Assembly: GCF_030518195.1 (NCBI RefSeq) | Contig: NZ_JAULSC010000014.1 | Coordinates: 1-64,000 of the forward strand | Length of the DNA: 64,000 nucleotides | Source: Nocardioides cremeus | GTDB lineage: Bacteria > Actinomycetota > Actinomycetes > Propionibacteriales > Nocardioidaceae | Direction of reading: 5' to 3' | Part shown: positions 44,133 to 52,823 of the stretch, piece by piece | Numbering within the stretch: position 1 is the stretch's first letter | Layout of the letters: each line of letters starts with the position of its first letter | The notes under the pieces: model-generated | Seen by the model: the letters and a program-made list of their open reading frames with translations, nothing else | Told to the model about the DNA's origin: nothing | Database searches by the model: none | Made by a program: the position numbers and the translations under genes

Positions 44133-44678
44133 TCAGAAGCCGCTGACGCCCTCGGGCCCGCCGGCCTGCTCGTCGAAGGTCTCGTGCTCGAGCAGGTGCA
44201 GCACCGGCACCCCCAGCTTGCGCCGGGCCTGCGAGGTCCAGTCGAGGTGGAAGAGCTCGGCCACGATGTGCGGGCGGGTCAGCACGATGGCCTCGCGGCC
44301 GTCGACGGCGGCCACCTCGGCGGCCAGCGCGTCGACCGGCGGCTCGGTGATGATCCGCCCGGTCGCCTCGGCCCCGGCACGCCGCAGGTGCTCCAGGGTC
44401 GCGGCCAGCTCGGCCTCGGAGCGCTCGCGGCAGTCCTGGCGCACGGCGTCGAGGTCGATCTCCGACATCGTCATGGCCGGCGAGGCCAGCATCTCCCCGC
44501 CCGAGAGCGAGCCCATCGCGGCCTCCACGCGCGCCGCGGCGTCCTCGAGCGGCAGCAGCACGTGGTAGCGCACCCGCTCGCCCTCCGCCGTCAGCTCGGT
44601 GTGCAGCGAGCGCACCTGGGTGGCGTCGGCGGTGGAGAGCGCCTTCTCGATCAGGAGTACGACGTCGTAGTCGGCCAT
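44133..44678 (-). CDS. conserved hypothetical, universal-stress-like fold
   Basis: A 181-residue soluble protein. It alternates strands and helices in the order of a Rossmann-like USP domain (DYDVVLLIEKAL, VRYHVLLPLED, ATGRIITEPPVDALAAEVAAVDGREAIVLTRPHIVAELFHLDW, LGVPVLHLLEHE). The glycine-rich ATP motif of USPs is not evident. Function unknown. TAGGAT (44690-44685) is six bases before the ATG (leaderless pattern). It is convergent with the sulfotransferase gene. Confidence 0.72.
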   Translation of the reverse strand: MADYDVVLLIEKALSTADATQVRSLHTELTAEGERVRYHVLLPLEDAAARVEAAMGSLSGGEMLASPAMTMSEIDLDAVRQDCRERSEAELAATLEHLRRAGAEATGRIITEPPVDALAAEVAAVDGREAIVLTRPHIVAELFHLDWTSQARRKLGVPVLHLLEHETFDEQAGGPEGVSGF

Positions 44679-44709
44679 GGCTCCATCCTAGTCCTGCGGC
44701 GGTGCGGGC

Positions 44710-45837
44710 CTACCCCTGTCCGAGCACCTCGTCGAGGTCGTAGCCGCTGACCTCGTCGAGCTGCTCGTAGCCGCAGGAGGCCGGGTCGCGGTCCTCGCGC
44801 CAGCGCTTGAAGTGCGCGGTGTGGCGGAAGCGGCGGCCCTCCATGTGGTCGTACTTGACCTCCAGCACCCGCTCGGGGCGCAGCGGCACGAAGGAGAGGT
44901 CCTTGCCGGCGCTCCAGCGGCTCTGGGTGCCCGGCACCCGGTCGGGGTTGGCGATCGCGCCGTCGTGCCAGCGCGCCCACGGGTGCTCCTCGATCGGGCA
45001 GGCCAGGTCGGAGAGCTCGTCCCACAGCTCGGCGCGTCGCTTCTCGGTGAAGCTGGCGCTGACGCCGATGTGCTGCAGCACCGGCCCGTCGTCGCCCTCG
45101 CTCCACAGCCCCAGCAGCAGGCTGCCGAGCAGCGGTCGCTCGGGCGTGGAGGTCTTGTGCTCGCGCATGCCGGCCAGCACCACGTCGGCGGTGCGCTCGT
45201 GCTTGATCTTCAGCATCGTCCGGGCGTTCTCGACGTACGCCGCCCCGAGCGGCTTGGCCACGACGCCGTCGAGCCCGGCGCCCTCGAACTGCTCCAGCCA
45301 CTGCTCGGCGATCGCCGGGTCGGTGGTGGTGCGGGTCAGGTGGCAGGGCCCCGCGATCCCGGGGTCGGAGAGGTGGGCCAGGGCCTCCTCGAGCGCGGCG
45401 CGGCGCTCGGCGAACGGCCGGTCGACGTACGACTCGTCGCCCAGGGCGAGCAGGTCGAAGGCCACGAAGCCGGCCGGTGTCTTCTCCGAGAGCATGTCGA
45501 CGCGGGAGGCGGCGGGGTGGATGCGCTCCTGCAGCACCTCGAACTCCAGGCGCTGGCCGCCGTCGGGTGTCGGGAGCGCCACGAACACCTCGCCGTCGAG
45601 CACGCAGCGCTCGGGCAGCTGCTCGCGCGCGGCCGTGACGAGCTCGGGGAAGTAGCGGGTCAGCGGCTTGGTGTTGCGGCTGGTCAGCTCGACCTCGTCG
45701 CCGTCCTTGAACAGCAGGCAGCGGAAGCCGTCCCACTTCGGCTCGAAGGACAGCCCGCCGTGCTTCTCGGGGTCGGGCACACCCTTGACGGACTTGGCGA
45801 GCATCGGCCGCACCGGCGGCATCACGGGCAGGTCCAC
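44710..45837 (-). CDS. ATP-dependent DNA ligase, LigC type
   Basis: A 375-residue DNA ligase. The AMP-accepting lysine is Lys34 in FEPKWDGFRC (motif I, KxDG); DGEVF (motif III), FDLLAL, GLDGVVAKP (motif IV) and LKIKHERTADVV (motif V) follow, then the OB fold. Size and sequence fit LigC, a backup end-joining ligase. GTG at 45837 follows TAGGGT (45850-45845) by seven bases (leaderless pattern). With the LigD-type polymerase gene 1.6 kb away it forms a split end-joining set; Ku is not in the window. Confidence 0.93.
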   Translation of the reverse strand: MDLPVMPPVRPMLAKSVKGVPDPEKHGGLSFEPKWDGFRCLLFKDGDEVELTSRNTKPLTRYFPELVTAAREQLPERCVLDGEVFVALPTPDGGQRLEFEVLQERIHPAASRVDMLSEKTPAGFVAFDLLALGDESYVDRPFAERRAALEEALAHLSDPGIAGPCHLTRTTTDPAIAEQWLEQFEGAGLDGVVAKPLGAAYVENARTMLKIKHERTADVVLAGMREHKTSTPERPLLGSLLLGLWSEGDDGPVLQHIGVSASFTEKRRAELWDELSDLACPIEEHPWARWHDGAIANPDRVPGTQSRWSAGKDLSFVPLRPERVLEVKYDHMEGRRFRHTAHFKRWREDRDPASCGYEQLDEVSGYDLDEVLGQG

Positions 45838-45904
45838 GAGATCGACCCTAGACCCGACCACCCCCACCCGTCGGGCCGCGAGGACCCTAGGGTGGTGTCC
45901 TCAT

Positions 45905-45983
45905 TCCCCGGTTGGTCTGCCGGCAGGGCCCGCCTGACTTTGAATCAGGACTAGCGACGTAGGTTCGACTCCTACCCGGGGAG
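45905..45983 (+). tRNA. tRNA-Gln (anticodon TTG), atypical variable region
   Basis: Acceptor TCCCCGG/CCGGGGA (45905-45911, 45976-45982) with discriminator G; D stem GGTC/GGCC; anticodon stem CCTGA/TCAGG with loop CTTTGAA, so anticodon TTG at 45940-45942; T arm GTAGG-TTCGACT-CCTAC. U1-A72 is usual for tRNA-Gln. Two features are unusual: two bases rather than one between D and anticodon stems, and a nine-base variable region. No CCA is encoded. A TAGGGT box about a dozen bases upstream may be its promoter. Confidence 0.7.
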
Positions 45984-46009
45984 CTCAGCTCGGGTCAGGG
46001 GTCGGTGGC

Positions 46010-46399
46010 TCAGCCCCGCGAGATCACCGCGTGCGTGCCGATGGCGCGGGCGATGACGTGACCGCCCTGGGTGATCTCGCCCTGGGTCGTGCAGATCCGC
46101 CCGCCCCGGCTCGTGCAGGTCGCGGTGCACACCAGCGGCTGCCCGGCCACCCCGGCCCGCACGAACTGCGAGCTCAGCTGCACGTGCGGCGCGACCATGC
46201 CCTCCGGGCCGGCGGCGTGGACCGCCCAGCCGGTGGCGCTGTCGAGCAGCGCGCTGAGGTAGCCGCCGTGCAGGATGCCGCCGCCGTTGAGGTGCTCGGG
46301 GCCGGGATCGGCCTCCACCACGGCGCCCTCGGGGTCGGCGCGCACCACCCGGAACCCGAGGTGCGCCGAGAACGGTCCGGGGTCTCCCACAGCGGTCAT
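46010..46399 (-). CDS. PaaI-type hotdog thioesterase
   Basis: A 129-residue single hotdog domain. LNGGGILHGGYLSALLDSATGWAV carries the PaaI-family active-site pattern (N/GGxxHGG...D). It would hydrolyse acyl- or aryl-CoA thioesters; the substrate is unknown. TACGGT (46411-46406) lies six bases before the ATG (leaderless pattern). The gene lies between the tRNA-Gln gene and a duplicated fragment of that tRNA. Confidence 0.85.
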   Translation of the reverse strand: MTAVGDPGPFSAHLGFRVVRADPEGAVVEADPGPEHLNGGGILHGGYLSALLDSATGWAVHAAGPEGMVAPHVQLSSQFVRAGVAGQPLVCTATCTSRGGRICTTQGEITQGGHVIARAIGTHAVISRG

Positions 46400-46465
46400 G
46401 GGCACACCGTAGGGGCCCGTCGTCGTGGGTGTGCCGGGAGCCCGCCCGGTCGGTGGCGTGGCCCG

Positions 46466-46497
46466 GCGACGTAGGTTCGACCCCGACCCGGGGCCCT
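46466..46497 (+). repeat. duplicated 3' fragment of the tRNA-Gln gene
   Basis: 32 bases match the tRNA from its variable region to the base after the acceptor (45954-45985) at 28 positions, including 16 consecutive identical bases (GCGACGTAGGTTCGAC) and ACCCGGGG. Same orientation, 512 bases downstream. It cannot form a tRNA. It may be an old integration-site duplication or a tandem-duplication scar. Confidence 0.72.
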
Positions 46498-46535
46498 CGC
46501 GCCCCGACCCCCGCCCCTCCGATGTGGAGAAGCCC

Positions 46536-47510
46536 GTGCTCCGACGCTCGCGTCCCCTGGCCGCCCTGTGCGCCGCCGTCCTGCTGTCCGGCCTGGCGGC
46601 CTGCGGCTCCGAGTCCGACTCCGCGGAGGAGGCGACCGGCTCGTCCGGCTCCGCCGGCCTCGAGGAGGTCAGCTTCTCCGGCGAGGTGGGCGAGAGCCTC
46701 ACCGCCGAGTGGAGCGGGGCCATCGAGCAGCCCGACGAGACACAGGTCGAGACCCTGGTCGAGGGCGACGGCGAGGAGATCGCCGACGGCGCCACCGTGA
46801 GCACCTACGTGTACGTCGGCAACGGCAGCACGCAGGAGGACGTCTTCAGCGACTACGACAACGGCGCCCCGGAGTCGATTCCCAACGACGAGCAGGTCGG
46901 CGAGGTCTTCCTCGAGATGATGGACGGCGCGACGTACGGCTCGCGGGTCGTGGCGGTCACCACGCCCACCGACCTGCTCGGCGCCAACGCCGAGAGCAAC
47001 TCCCTCGGGCTGGGCACCGACGACAGCGTCGTCGTGGTGATGGACCTGGTGGAGGAGCAGGAGGTCGCGCCGACCCCGTCGAGCGAGGAGGCCGAGGACG
47101 CCTCGCCCGACAGCCAGCCCAGCGTGGTCTCCGAGGGCGGCGACCCCGTCGGCCTCGACTTCGAGGGCATCGACGAGCCCGCGCTCGACGCACCCGTGCA
47201 GCGGGTCGTGCTGGAGGAGGGCGACGGCCCCGCCGTGAAGCCCTCCGACACCGTCACGGTCGACTACCTGGGCGCGACGTACGACGCCGACGCGCCGTTC
47301 GACGAGAGCTACTCGCGCGGTGAGCCGCTCGTCTCGCCGCTGAGCGGGCTGATCCCCGGGTGGAGCATCGGCCTCGACGGCGTGCCGGTCGGCAGCCGGG
47401 TGCTGCTGCAGATCCCGCCGGCCTACGGCTACGGCACCCAGGGCAGCCCGCCCAGCATCCCCGGCAACGCCACCTTGTGGTTCCTCATCGACGTGGTCGC
47501 GGCCGAGTAG
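46536..47510 (+). CDS. FKBP-type peptidyl-prolyl isomerase lipoprotein
   Basis: A 324-residue lipoprotein (lipobox LSGLAAC, Cys23). The mature part has two FKBP-like domains: a degenerate one at about 60-185 and a canonical one at about 225-324 (VTVDYLGATYDADAPFDESY, PGWSIGLDGVPVGSRVLLQIPPAYGYG). The second should catalyse proline isomerisation in exported proteins; the first lacks several active-site aromatics. GTG at 46536 follows GGAGA; an in-frame GTG at 46524 is the alternative. It precedes glmU by 116 bases with its own promoter. Confidence 0.92.
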   Translation: MLRRSRPLAALCAAVLLSGLAACGSESDSAEEATGSSGSAGLEEVSFSGEVGESLTAEWSGAIEQPDETQVETLVEGDGEEIADGATVSTYVYVGNGSTQEDVFSDYDNGAPESIPNDEQVGEVFLEMMDGATYGSRVVAVTTPTDLLGANAESNSLGLGTDDSVVVVMDLVEEQEVAPTPSSEEAEDASPDSQPSVVSEGGDPVGLDFEGIDEPALDAPVQRVVLEEGDGPAVKPSDTVTVDYLGATYDADAPFDESYSRGEPLVSPLSGLIPGWSIGLDGVPVGSRVLLQIPPAYGYGTQGSPPSIPGNATLWFLIDVVAAE

Positions 47511-47626
47511 CCCCACCGCGGTCGGGACGGCTCGCTCCCACGTCGCGAGGACCGCGCTACCCGAGCGCGCTTCACCTGCGGGCTCTACAGTGAGCCCGCT
47601 CCTTCCCTCGCTGATTCGGAGATCCC

Positions 47627-49081
47627 GTGGCCGACCCCGTCCTGCACGACCTGACCGTGATCGTCCTCGCCGCCGGCGGGGGGACACGGATGCGGTCGAA
47701 GACCGCGAAGGTCCTGCACCCGATCGGCGGGCGCAGCATGGTGGGCCACGTGCTGGTGGCCGTCCGCGGCTGCGCGCCGCGCCGGGTGGTCGCGGTCATC
47801 GGTCACCAGCGCGACCAGGTCGGCGCGCACATCGCCGAGCTGGCCCCCGAGGCGCTGCTGGCGGTGCAGGAGGAGCAGGCCGGCACCGGCCACGCCGTAC
47901 GCGTCGGGGTGGAGGCGGCCGACGCCCGCGAGGGCACCGTGCTGGTCGCCTACGGCGACACCCCGCTGCTGACCGCCGAGAGCCTGCGCGCCTTCGTCTC
48001 CGAGCACGAGGCCGCCCAGCGCGCCGTCAGCGTGCTCAGCGGCGTCGTCGACGACCCCTTCGGCTACGGCCGCGTGGTGCGCGACGAGGACGGCGAGGTC
48101 GTGGCGATCGTGGAGCAGAAGGACGCCACGCCCGAGCAGCGCCAGGTCCGCGAGATCAACTCGGGGATCATGGCCTTCGACGCCGCGTTCCTGCACGAGG
48201 CCCTGCCGCGCCTGGGCAACGACAACGCCAACGGCGAGTACTACCTCACCGACCTGCTCGGCCTGGCGCGCGAGGCCGGCCTGACCGTCGGTGCCCACCC
48301 GATCGACGACGTGCGCCAGACCGAGGGCGCCAACGACCGCGCCCAGCTCGCCGAGCTCGGTCGCGAGCTCAACACCCGCATCGTGGAGCGCTGGATGCGC
48401 GAGGGCGTCACCGTGATGGACCCCGCCACGACCTGGATCGACGCCGACGTGGTGCTGGCCCCCGACGTGGTGCTGCTGCCGGGCACCCAGCTGCTCGGCG
48501 CGACCGTCGTCGGCGAGGACGCCGTCATCGGCCCCGACAGCACGCTCAAGGACTGCGAGATCGGCGCCGGCGCCCGCATCGTCCGGGTGCACGCCGAGCT
48601 CGCCGTGGTGGGCGAGCAGGCCGACGTCGGCCCCTTCTCCTACCTCCGGCCCGGCACCCGCCTGGGCGCGGGCGGCAAGATCGGCGGGTTCGTCGAGACC
48701 AAGAACGCCGACATCGGCGCGGGCGCCAAGGTGCCGCACCTGTCGTACGTCGGCGACGCCGAGATCGGCGAGGGCACCAACATCGGGGCCGGCACGATCT
48801 TCGCCAACTACGACGGCGTGGCCAAGCACCGCACCACCATCGGGCGGCACGCCCGCACCGGCTCCAACAACACCTTCGTGGCCCCCGTGACGATCGGCGA
48901 CGGCGCCAGCACCGGCGGCGGCACCGTCGTACGAGGTGACGTGCCGGCGGGTGCGCTGGCGCTCAGCGCGGGGCCCATGCGCGTCATCGAGCAGTGGGCC
49001 CAGCAGCGTCGCGCGGGCACCCCGCAGGCCGAGGCCGCCGAGCGCGCGCAGCGGTCCGGCGAGGGCTCCGGACCCGCCTAG
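47627..49081 (+). CDS. glmU: bifunctional UDP-GlcNAc pyrophosphorylase / glucosamine-1-phosphate acetyltransferase
   Basis: A 484-residue GlmU. The uridyltransferase domain (1-230) carries LAAGGGTRMRSKTAKVLH at 14-31; the C-terminal left-handed beta-helix (about 260-460) shows the hexapeptide repeat pattern and the acetyltransferase site (GNTVV-like KIGGFVETKNADIG, HLSYVGDAEIG). It makes UDP-N-acetylglucosamine for peptidoglycan. GTG at 47627 has CGGAG five bases upstream; TACAGT (47586-47591) is a likely -10. prs follows, as in other actinobacteria. Confidence 0.97.
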   Translation: MADPVLHDLTVIVLAAGGGTRMRSKTAKVLHPIGGRSMVGHVLVAVRGCAPRRVVAVIGHQRDQVGAHIAELAPEALLAVQEEQAGTGHAVRVGVEAADAREGTVLVAYGDTPLLTAESLRAFVSEHEAAQRAVSVLSGVVDDPFGYGRVVRDEDGEVVAIVEQKDATPEQRQVREINSGIMAFDAAFLHEALPRLGNDNANGEYYLTDLLGLAREAGLTVGAHPIDDVRQTEGANDRAQLAELGRELNTRIVERWMREGVTVMDPATTWIDADVVLAPDVVLLPGTQLLGATVVGEDAVIGPDSTLKDCEIGAGARIVRVHAELAVVGEQADVGPFSYLRPGTRLGAGGKIGGFVETKNADIGAGAKVPHLSYVGDAEIGEGTNIGAGTIFANYDGVAKHRTTIGRHARTGSNNTFVAPVTIGDGASTGGGTVVRGDVPAGALALSAGPMRVIEQWAQQRRAGTPQAEAAERAQRSGEGSGPA

Positions 49082-49204
49082 GCAAAGACTGCGCGTCAGG
49101 TCCGTCACACGCGGCGCCGCAGGCCGGTGTCGGGTTTCGCGGCCGACCGTCCGGGGGGCAGACTGTCGGGCGCACCCCACCCGTCGGCGACCCAGGAGCT
49201 GCTC

Positions 49205-50185
49205 GTGACCGGATACAAGAAGACCACCGAGAAGAACCTCATGGTCTTCAGCGGTCGGGCACACCCCGCTCTCGCCGAGGAGGTCGCGGGCATCCTCGAG
49301 ACCGAGCTGGTGCCGACCTCGGCCTTCGAGTTCGCGAACTCCGAGATCTACATCCGCTACGAGGAGTCGGTGCGCGGCTGCGACGCCTTCGTGATCCAGA
49401 GCCACACCGCTCCGATCAACGAGTGGATCATGGAGCACCTCATCATGGTCGACGCGCTCAAGCGCGCCAGCGCCAAGCGGATCACCGTGGTGATGCCCTT
49501 CTACGGCTACGCCCGCCAGGACAAGAAGCACCGTGGACGTGAGCCGATCTCGGCGCGCCTGATGGCCGACCTCTTCAAGACCGCCGGCGCCGACCGGCTG
49601 ATCGCCGTCGACCTGCACGCCGACCAGATCCAGGGCTACTTCGACGGCCCCGTCGACCACCTGATGGCGCTGCCCATCCTCACCGACTACGTCAAGGCCA
49701 AGTACGGCGACCAGCCGCTCGCGGTGGTCTCGCCCGACGCCGGCCGGATCAAGGTCGCCGAGCGCTGGTCGGCCAAGCTCGGCGGCGTCCCGCTGGCCTT
49801 CATCCACAAGACCCGCCGCACCGACCGGCCCAACGAGACCGTCGCCAACCGCGTGGTGGGTGAGGTCGCGGGCAAGATCTGCGTCCTGACCGACGACATG
49901 ATCGACACCGGCGGCACCATCGTGAAGGCCGCCGAGGCCCTGGTGGCCGACGGCGCCGCGGGCGTGGTCATCGCCGCGACCCACGCGATCCTCTCCGACC
50001 CCGCCGTCGACCGGCTCAAGAACAGCCCGGCCGTCGAGGTCATCGTCACCGACACCCTCCCGATCCCCGAGGACCGCCGCTTCGACAAGCTGACGATCCT
50101 CTCGATCGCCCCGCTGGTCGCCCGCGCCATCCGCGAGGTCTTCGAGGACGGCTCGGTCACCTCGATGTTCGACGGCCACGCATAG
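49205..50185 (+). CDS. prs: ribose-phosphate pyrophosphokinase
   Basis: A 326-residue PRPP synthase (ribose 5-phosphate + ATP to PRPP + AMP) feeding purine, pyrimidine, histidine, tryptophan and NAD synthesis. Signatures seen are ANSEIYIRYEESVRG, YGYARQDKKHRGREPISA, VDLHADQIQGYF and the PRPP loop VLTDDMIDTGGTI. GTG at 49205 follows AGGAG by about six bases. In many actinobacteria rplY comes next; here a 22-bp repeat array and the reversed pepN gene intervene. Confidence 0.97.
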   Translation: MTGYKKTTEKNLMVFSGRAHPALAEEVAGILETELVPTSAFEFANSEIYIRYEESVRGCDAFVIQSHTAPINEWIMEHLIMVDALKRASAKRITVVMPFYGYARQDKKHRGREPISARLMADLFKTAGADRLIAVDLHADQIQGYFDGPVDHLMALPILTDYVKAKYGDQPLAVVSPDAGRIKVAERWSAKLGGVPLAFIHKTRRTDRPNETVANRVVGEVAGKICVLTDDMIDTGGTIVKAAEALVADGAAGVVIAATHAILSDPAVDRLKNSPAVEVIVTDTLPIPEDRRFDKLTILSIAPLVARAIREVFEDGSVTSMFDGHA

Positions 50186-50204
50186 CCGACCCGCCCCACA
50201 CTCG

Positions 50205-50380
50205 CCGACACGGCCCAAACTTCCTGCCGAGTCGGCCTGAACTTCGCGCCGAGTCGGCCTGAACTTCGCGCTGACCCGGCCCGGACCTGCACCTGCGGGT
50301 CCGGGCCGGCTCGGCGCGAGATCCGGGCCGGGTCAGCGCGAAGAACGGGCCGGGTCAGCGTGAGATCTGGGGCGGGTCGG
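50205..50380. repeat. inverted array of 22-bp units between prs and pepN
   Basis: Four direct units start exactly 22 bp apart at 50205, 50227, 50249 and 50271 (CCGAGTCGGCCTGAACTTCG type; units two and three nearly identical). After a 10-base centre come inverted units at 50303, 50325 and 50347 (GGGCCGGGTCAGCGCGAAG type), the last running into the pepN gene and providing its stop codon and final residues. Same family as 31448-31595. Confidence 0.78.
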
Positions 50381-52796
50381 GCAGGTCGTCGAGCTGGTCG
50401 TTCCAGAGGCGGGCCAGCACGGTGGGCACCGAGCCCGCGGCCAGGGTGTCGGCGAGGCGCCGGCGCTGCGCGGGGCTGAGCTCGAGCGCCGGGAAGGCGT
50501 TGCGGCCCACGACCAGGGAGAAGCCCTGCCCGCGCCGCTCGCAGATGGCGGGGGAGTCGGCCAGGTAGGCGTCGACGTACGCCGTGCACAGCTCGACGCG
50601 CTCGGGGTCCCACAGGCCCTGGGCGCAGGCCTCGAAGACCCGGTTCGAGACGTCGGGGGCGCTCATCGTGGCCCACGCCGCGGCCTTGGCCTCGGCGGTG
50701 GGGCGGGCGGCCAGCGCGCGGGCGGCGCCCAGCTCGCCGGCGAAGGTCTGGTCGCGCTGCCGCTCGGCCTCGATCGCGTCCTCGTCGAGAGCACCGAGCG
50801 CCGCGAGCCGCGCCACCGTCGACCAGCGCAGCCCCGGGTCGAGGTCGACCCCGGCGTCGGTGCGCCCTGCCTCGAGCCACCCGAGCAGCGCGGAGGCGTC
50901 GCGGCTGGTCGCGGCCAGGCCACGGGTCAGCGCGATCGCCACCTGGTCGTCGTCGGTGGCCGCCAGCGCCGACCGGCAGGCCGCGGCGACCCGGTCGACC
51001 AGCGCGGGCGCCTCGGCGGCCGGGGTCGAGCGGGTGAGCACCGGGCCGAGCGCGCGGTCGAGGACCGCCGAGACCAGCGCCGGGCGCTGCTCGCCGGGCA
51101 GGTGCCGCTCCACCAGGTCGAGGAAGCCGGCCGGGGCCAGCGCACCGGTGCGCACCTCGTCGAAGGCGTGCGCCCACAGCACGGTGCGGGTGACCTCGTC
51201 GTCGACGTCACCGAGGTGCTCGGCCACGGTCGCGGCCGAGAGGTCGTCGAGGCGCAGCCGGGCGAAGGTCTCGCCCTGGCTGTTGGGCACCACCGCCAGG
51301 TCGGCCCACTCGGGCAGGGGCACCTGCTCGTCGGCGAGGTCGACCAGGCGGGTCCCCACGAGCACGCCGTCGGCGTCGAGCGCGCTGACCGAGAAGCGGT
51401 GCGGCCGCACGCCCTCGCGCACCAGCACCGGCACCCCGTCGTCGCGGCGACGCACGACCACGGTGTCGAAGCCGGTGCGGCGCAGCCACACCTCGGCCCA
51501 CCCGCGCACGTCGCGGGGCGAGGCCGCGTCGAGGGCCTCGACCAGGTCGTCGAGGGTGGCGTTGCCGAAGCGGTGCCGGGTCAGGTGCGCGTTGACGCCG
51601 GCGAGGAAGTCGTCGTCGCCCAGCCAGGTCACCAGCTGGCGCAGGCAGGAGTTGCCCTTGGCGTAGGAGATGGAGTCGAAGTTGGTGAAGGCGCTGTCGA
51701 CGTCGGGCACGTCCTCCGGCGCCGGCGCCACCGGGTGGGTCGAGCGGCGCTCGTCGGCGACGTACGCCGCGGGCTTGCGGGTGGCCTCGTGCACCACCAG
51801 CGTGCCGCCGAAGCCGGCGCCGTCGGCGGCGACCCGGTAGCCCATGTAGTCGGCGAAGCTCTCGTTGAGCCAGGTGTCCTCCCACCAGCGCATCGTCACC
51901 AGGTTGCCGAACCACATGTGCGCCATCTCGTGGGCGATGACGGTCGCGCGGCGCGAGCGCTGGTCGTCGGTGACCCGCCCGCGCGGCAGCATCTCGTCGC
52001 GGTAGGTCACGCAGCCGGGGGTCTCCATGGCGCCCCAGTTGTGCCCGGGCCCGAAGAGCTGGTCGTAGGAGTCGAAGGGGTAGGGCTCGTCGAAGAGCGT
52101 CGCGTAGTGGTCGAAGCAGTCGTTCGTGGTCTCGCGCAGCTCGTCGCCGTCGCGGTCGAGCTCGGCGGCCAGCGAGGCGCGCGCGTGCCAGCCGAACGGC
52201 AGCCCGGCGTGCTCCCAGGTCACCGAGTGCCACGGCCCGGCGCAGACCACGAACAGCGAGGGGCACAGCCGCGGCGTCGTCGCGAAGACCCAGCGCCCGG
52301 CCTCGCTCGAGGTCACGCGTCCGTTGCCGATCACCTGCCAGCGCGGGTCGGCCGCCACCGAGACGGCCATGGTGGCCTTGATGTCGGGCTGGTCGAAGCA
52401 GGCGAAGACCCGCTGCGCGATGTCGAGCGAGAGGTAGGCCGACACGTAGGTCTCGCCGTCGACCGGGTCGGTCATCCGGTGCATCCCGTCGCCGTCGCTG
52501 ACGTAGGGCACCCGCGCCTCGACCCGCACCTCCACCGGCCGTCCGACCGGCAGGTCCTCGAGCCCCACCCGCCGCCCGTCGTACGCCGCCTCCACGGGCC
52601 GGCCGTCGACGCTGACCACGAGGTCACGGGCGTCGGTGAGCTCCACGAAGGTGCTCGGCGCGGAGGTGGTGAAGCGCAGGGTCGTCGTCGAGCCGAAGGT
52701 CTCGCCCGCGTGGTCGCGCAGGTCGAGGTCGATGTCGTAGGAGACGTCGGAGACCTGGGCGGAGCGGGCACGGGCCTCGGCGAGGGTGAGCGACAT
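50355..52796 (-). CDS. pepN: aminopeptidase N (M1 family)
   Basis: An 813-residue M1 zinc aminopeptidase. The exopeptidase motif GAMET(PG) lies near residue 252 and the zinc motif HEMAHMWFGN near 282, with the third ligand in WLNESFADY. It removes N-terminal residues from peptides. ATG at 52796 follows TAGGGT (52809-52804) by seven bases (leaderless pattern). The last residues (PPQISR) and stop are encoded by the 22-bp repeat array. It is oriented against prs and divergent from rplY. Confidence 0.95.
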   Translation of the reverse strand: MSLTLAEARARSAQVSDVSYDIDLDLRDHAGETFGSTTTLRFTTSAPSTFVELTDARDLVVSVDGRPVEAAYDGRRVGLEDLPVGRPVEVRVEARVPYVSDGDGMHRMTDPVDGETYVSAYLSLDIAQRVFACFDQPDIKATMAVSVAADPRWQVIGNGRVTSSEAGRWVFATTPRLCPSLFVVCAGPWHSVTWEHAGLPFGWHARASLAAELDRDGDELRETTNDCFDHYATLFDEPYPFDSYDQLFGPGHNWGAMETPGCVTYRDEMLPRGRVTDDQRSRRATVIAHEMAHMWFGNLVTMRWWEDTWLNESFADYMGYRVAADGAGFGGTLVVHEATRKPAAYVADERRSTHPVAPAPEDVPDVDSAFTNFDSISYAKGNSCLRQLVTWLGDDDFLAGVNAHLTRHRFGNATLDDLVEALDAASPRDVRGWAEVWLRRTGFDTVVVRRRDDGVPVLVREGVRPHRFSVSALDADGVLVGTRLVDLADEQVPLPEWADLAVVPNSQGETFARLRLDDLSAATVAEHLGDVDDEVTRTVLWAHAFDEVRTGALAPAGFLDLVERHLPGEQRPALVSAVLDRALGPVLTRSTPAAEAPALVDRVAAACRSALAATDDDQVAIALTRGLAATSRDASALLGWLEAGRTDAGVDLDPGLRWSTVARLAALGALDEDAIEAERQRDQTFAGELGAARALAARPTAEAKAAAWATMSAPDVSNRVFEACAQGLWDPERVELCTAYVDAYLADSPAICERRGQGFSLVVGRNAFPALELSPAQRRRLADTLAAGSVPTVLARLWNDQLDDLPDPPQISR

Positions 52797-52823
52797 GCGG
52801 GCCACCCTAGGCACCCGGGCGGA

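Noticed and set aside
45984..46465. Intact integrative element bounded by tRNA-derived att sites.
   Set aside because: Only a thioesterase gene lies inside and no integrase or excisionase is present. At most it is a remnant.
50205..50380. CRISPR-like array with 22-bp repeats.
   Set aside because: Units are contiguous without spacers and the second half is inverted.
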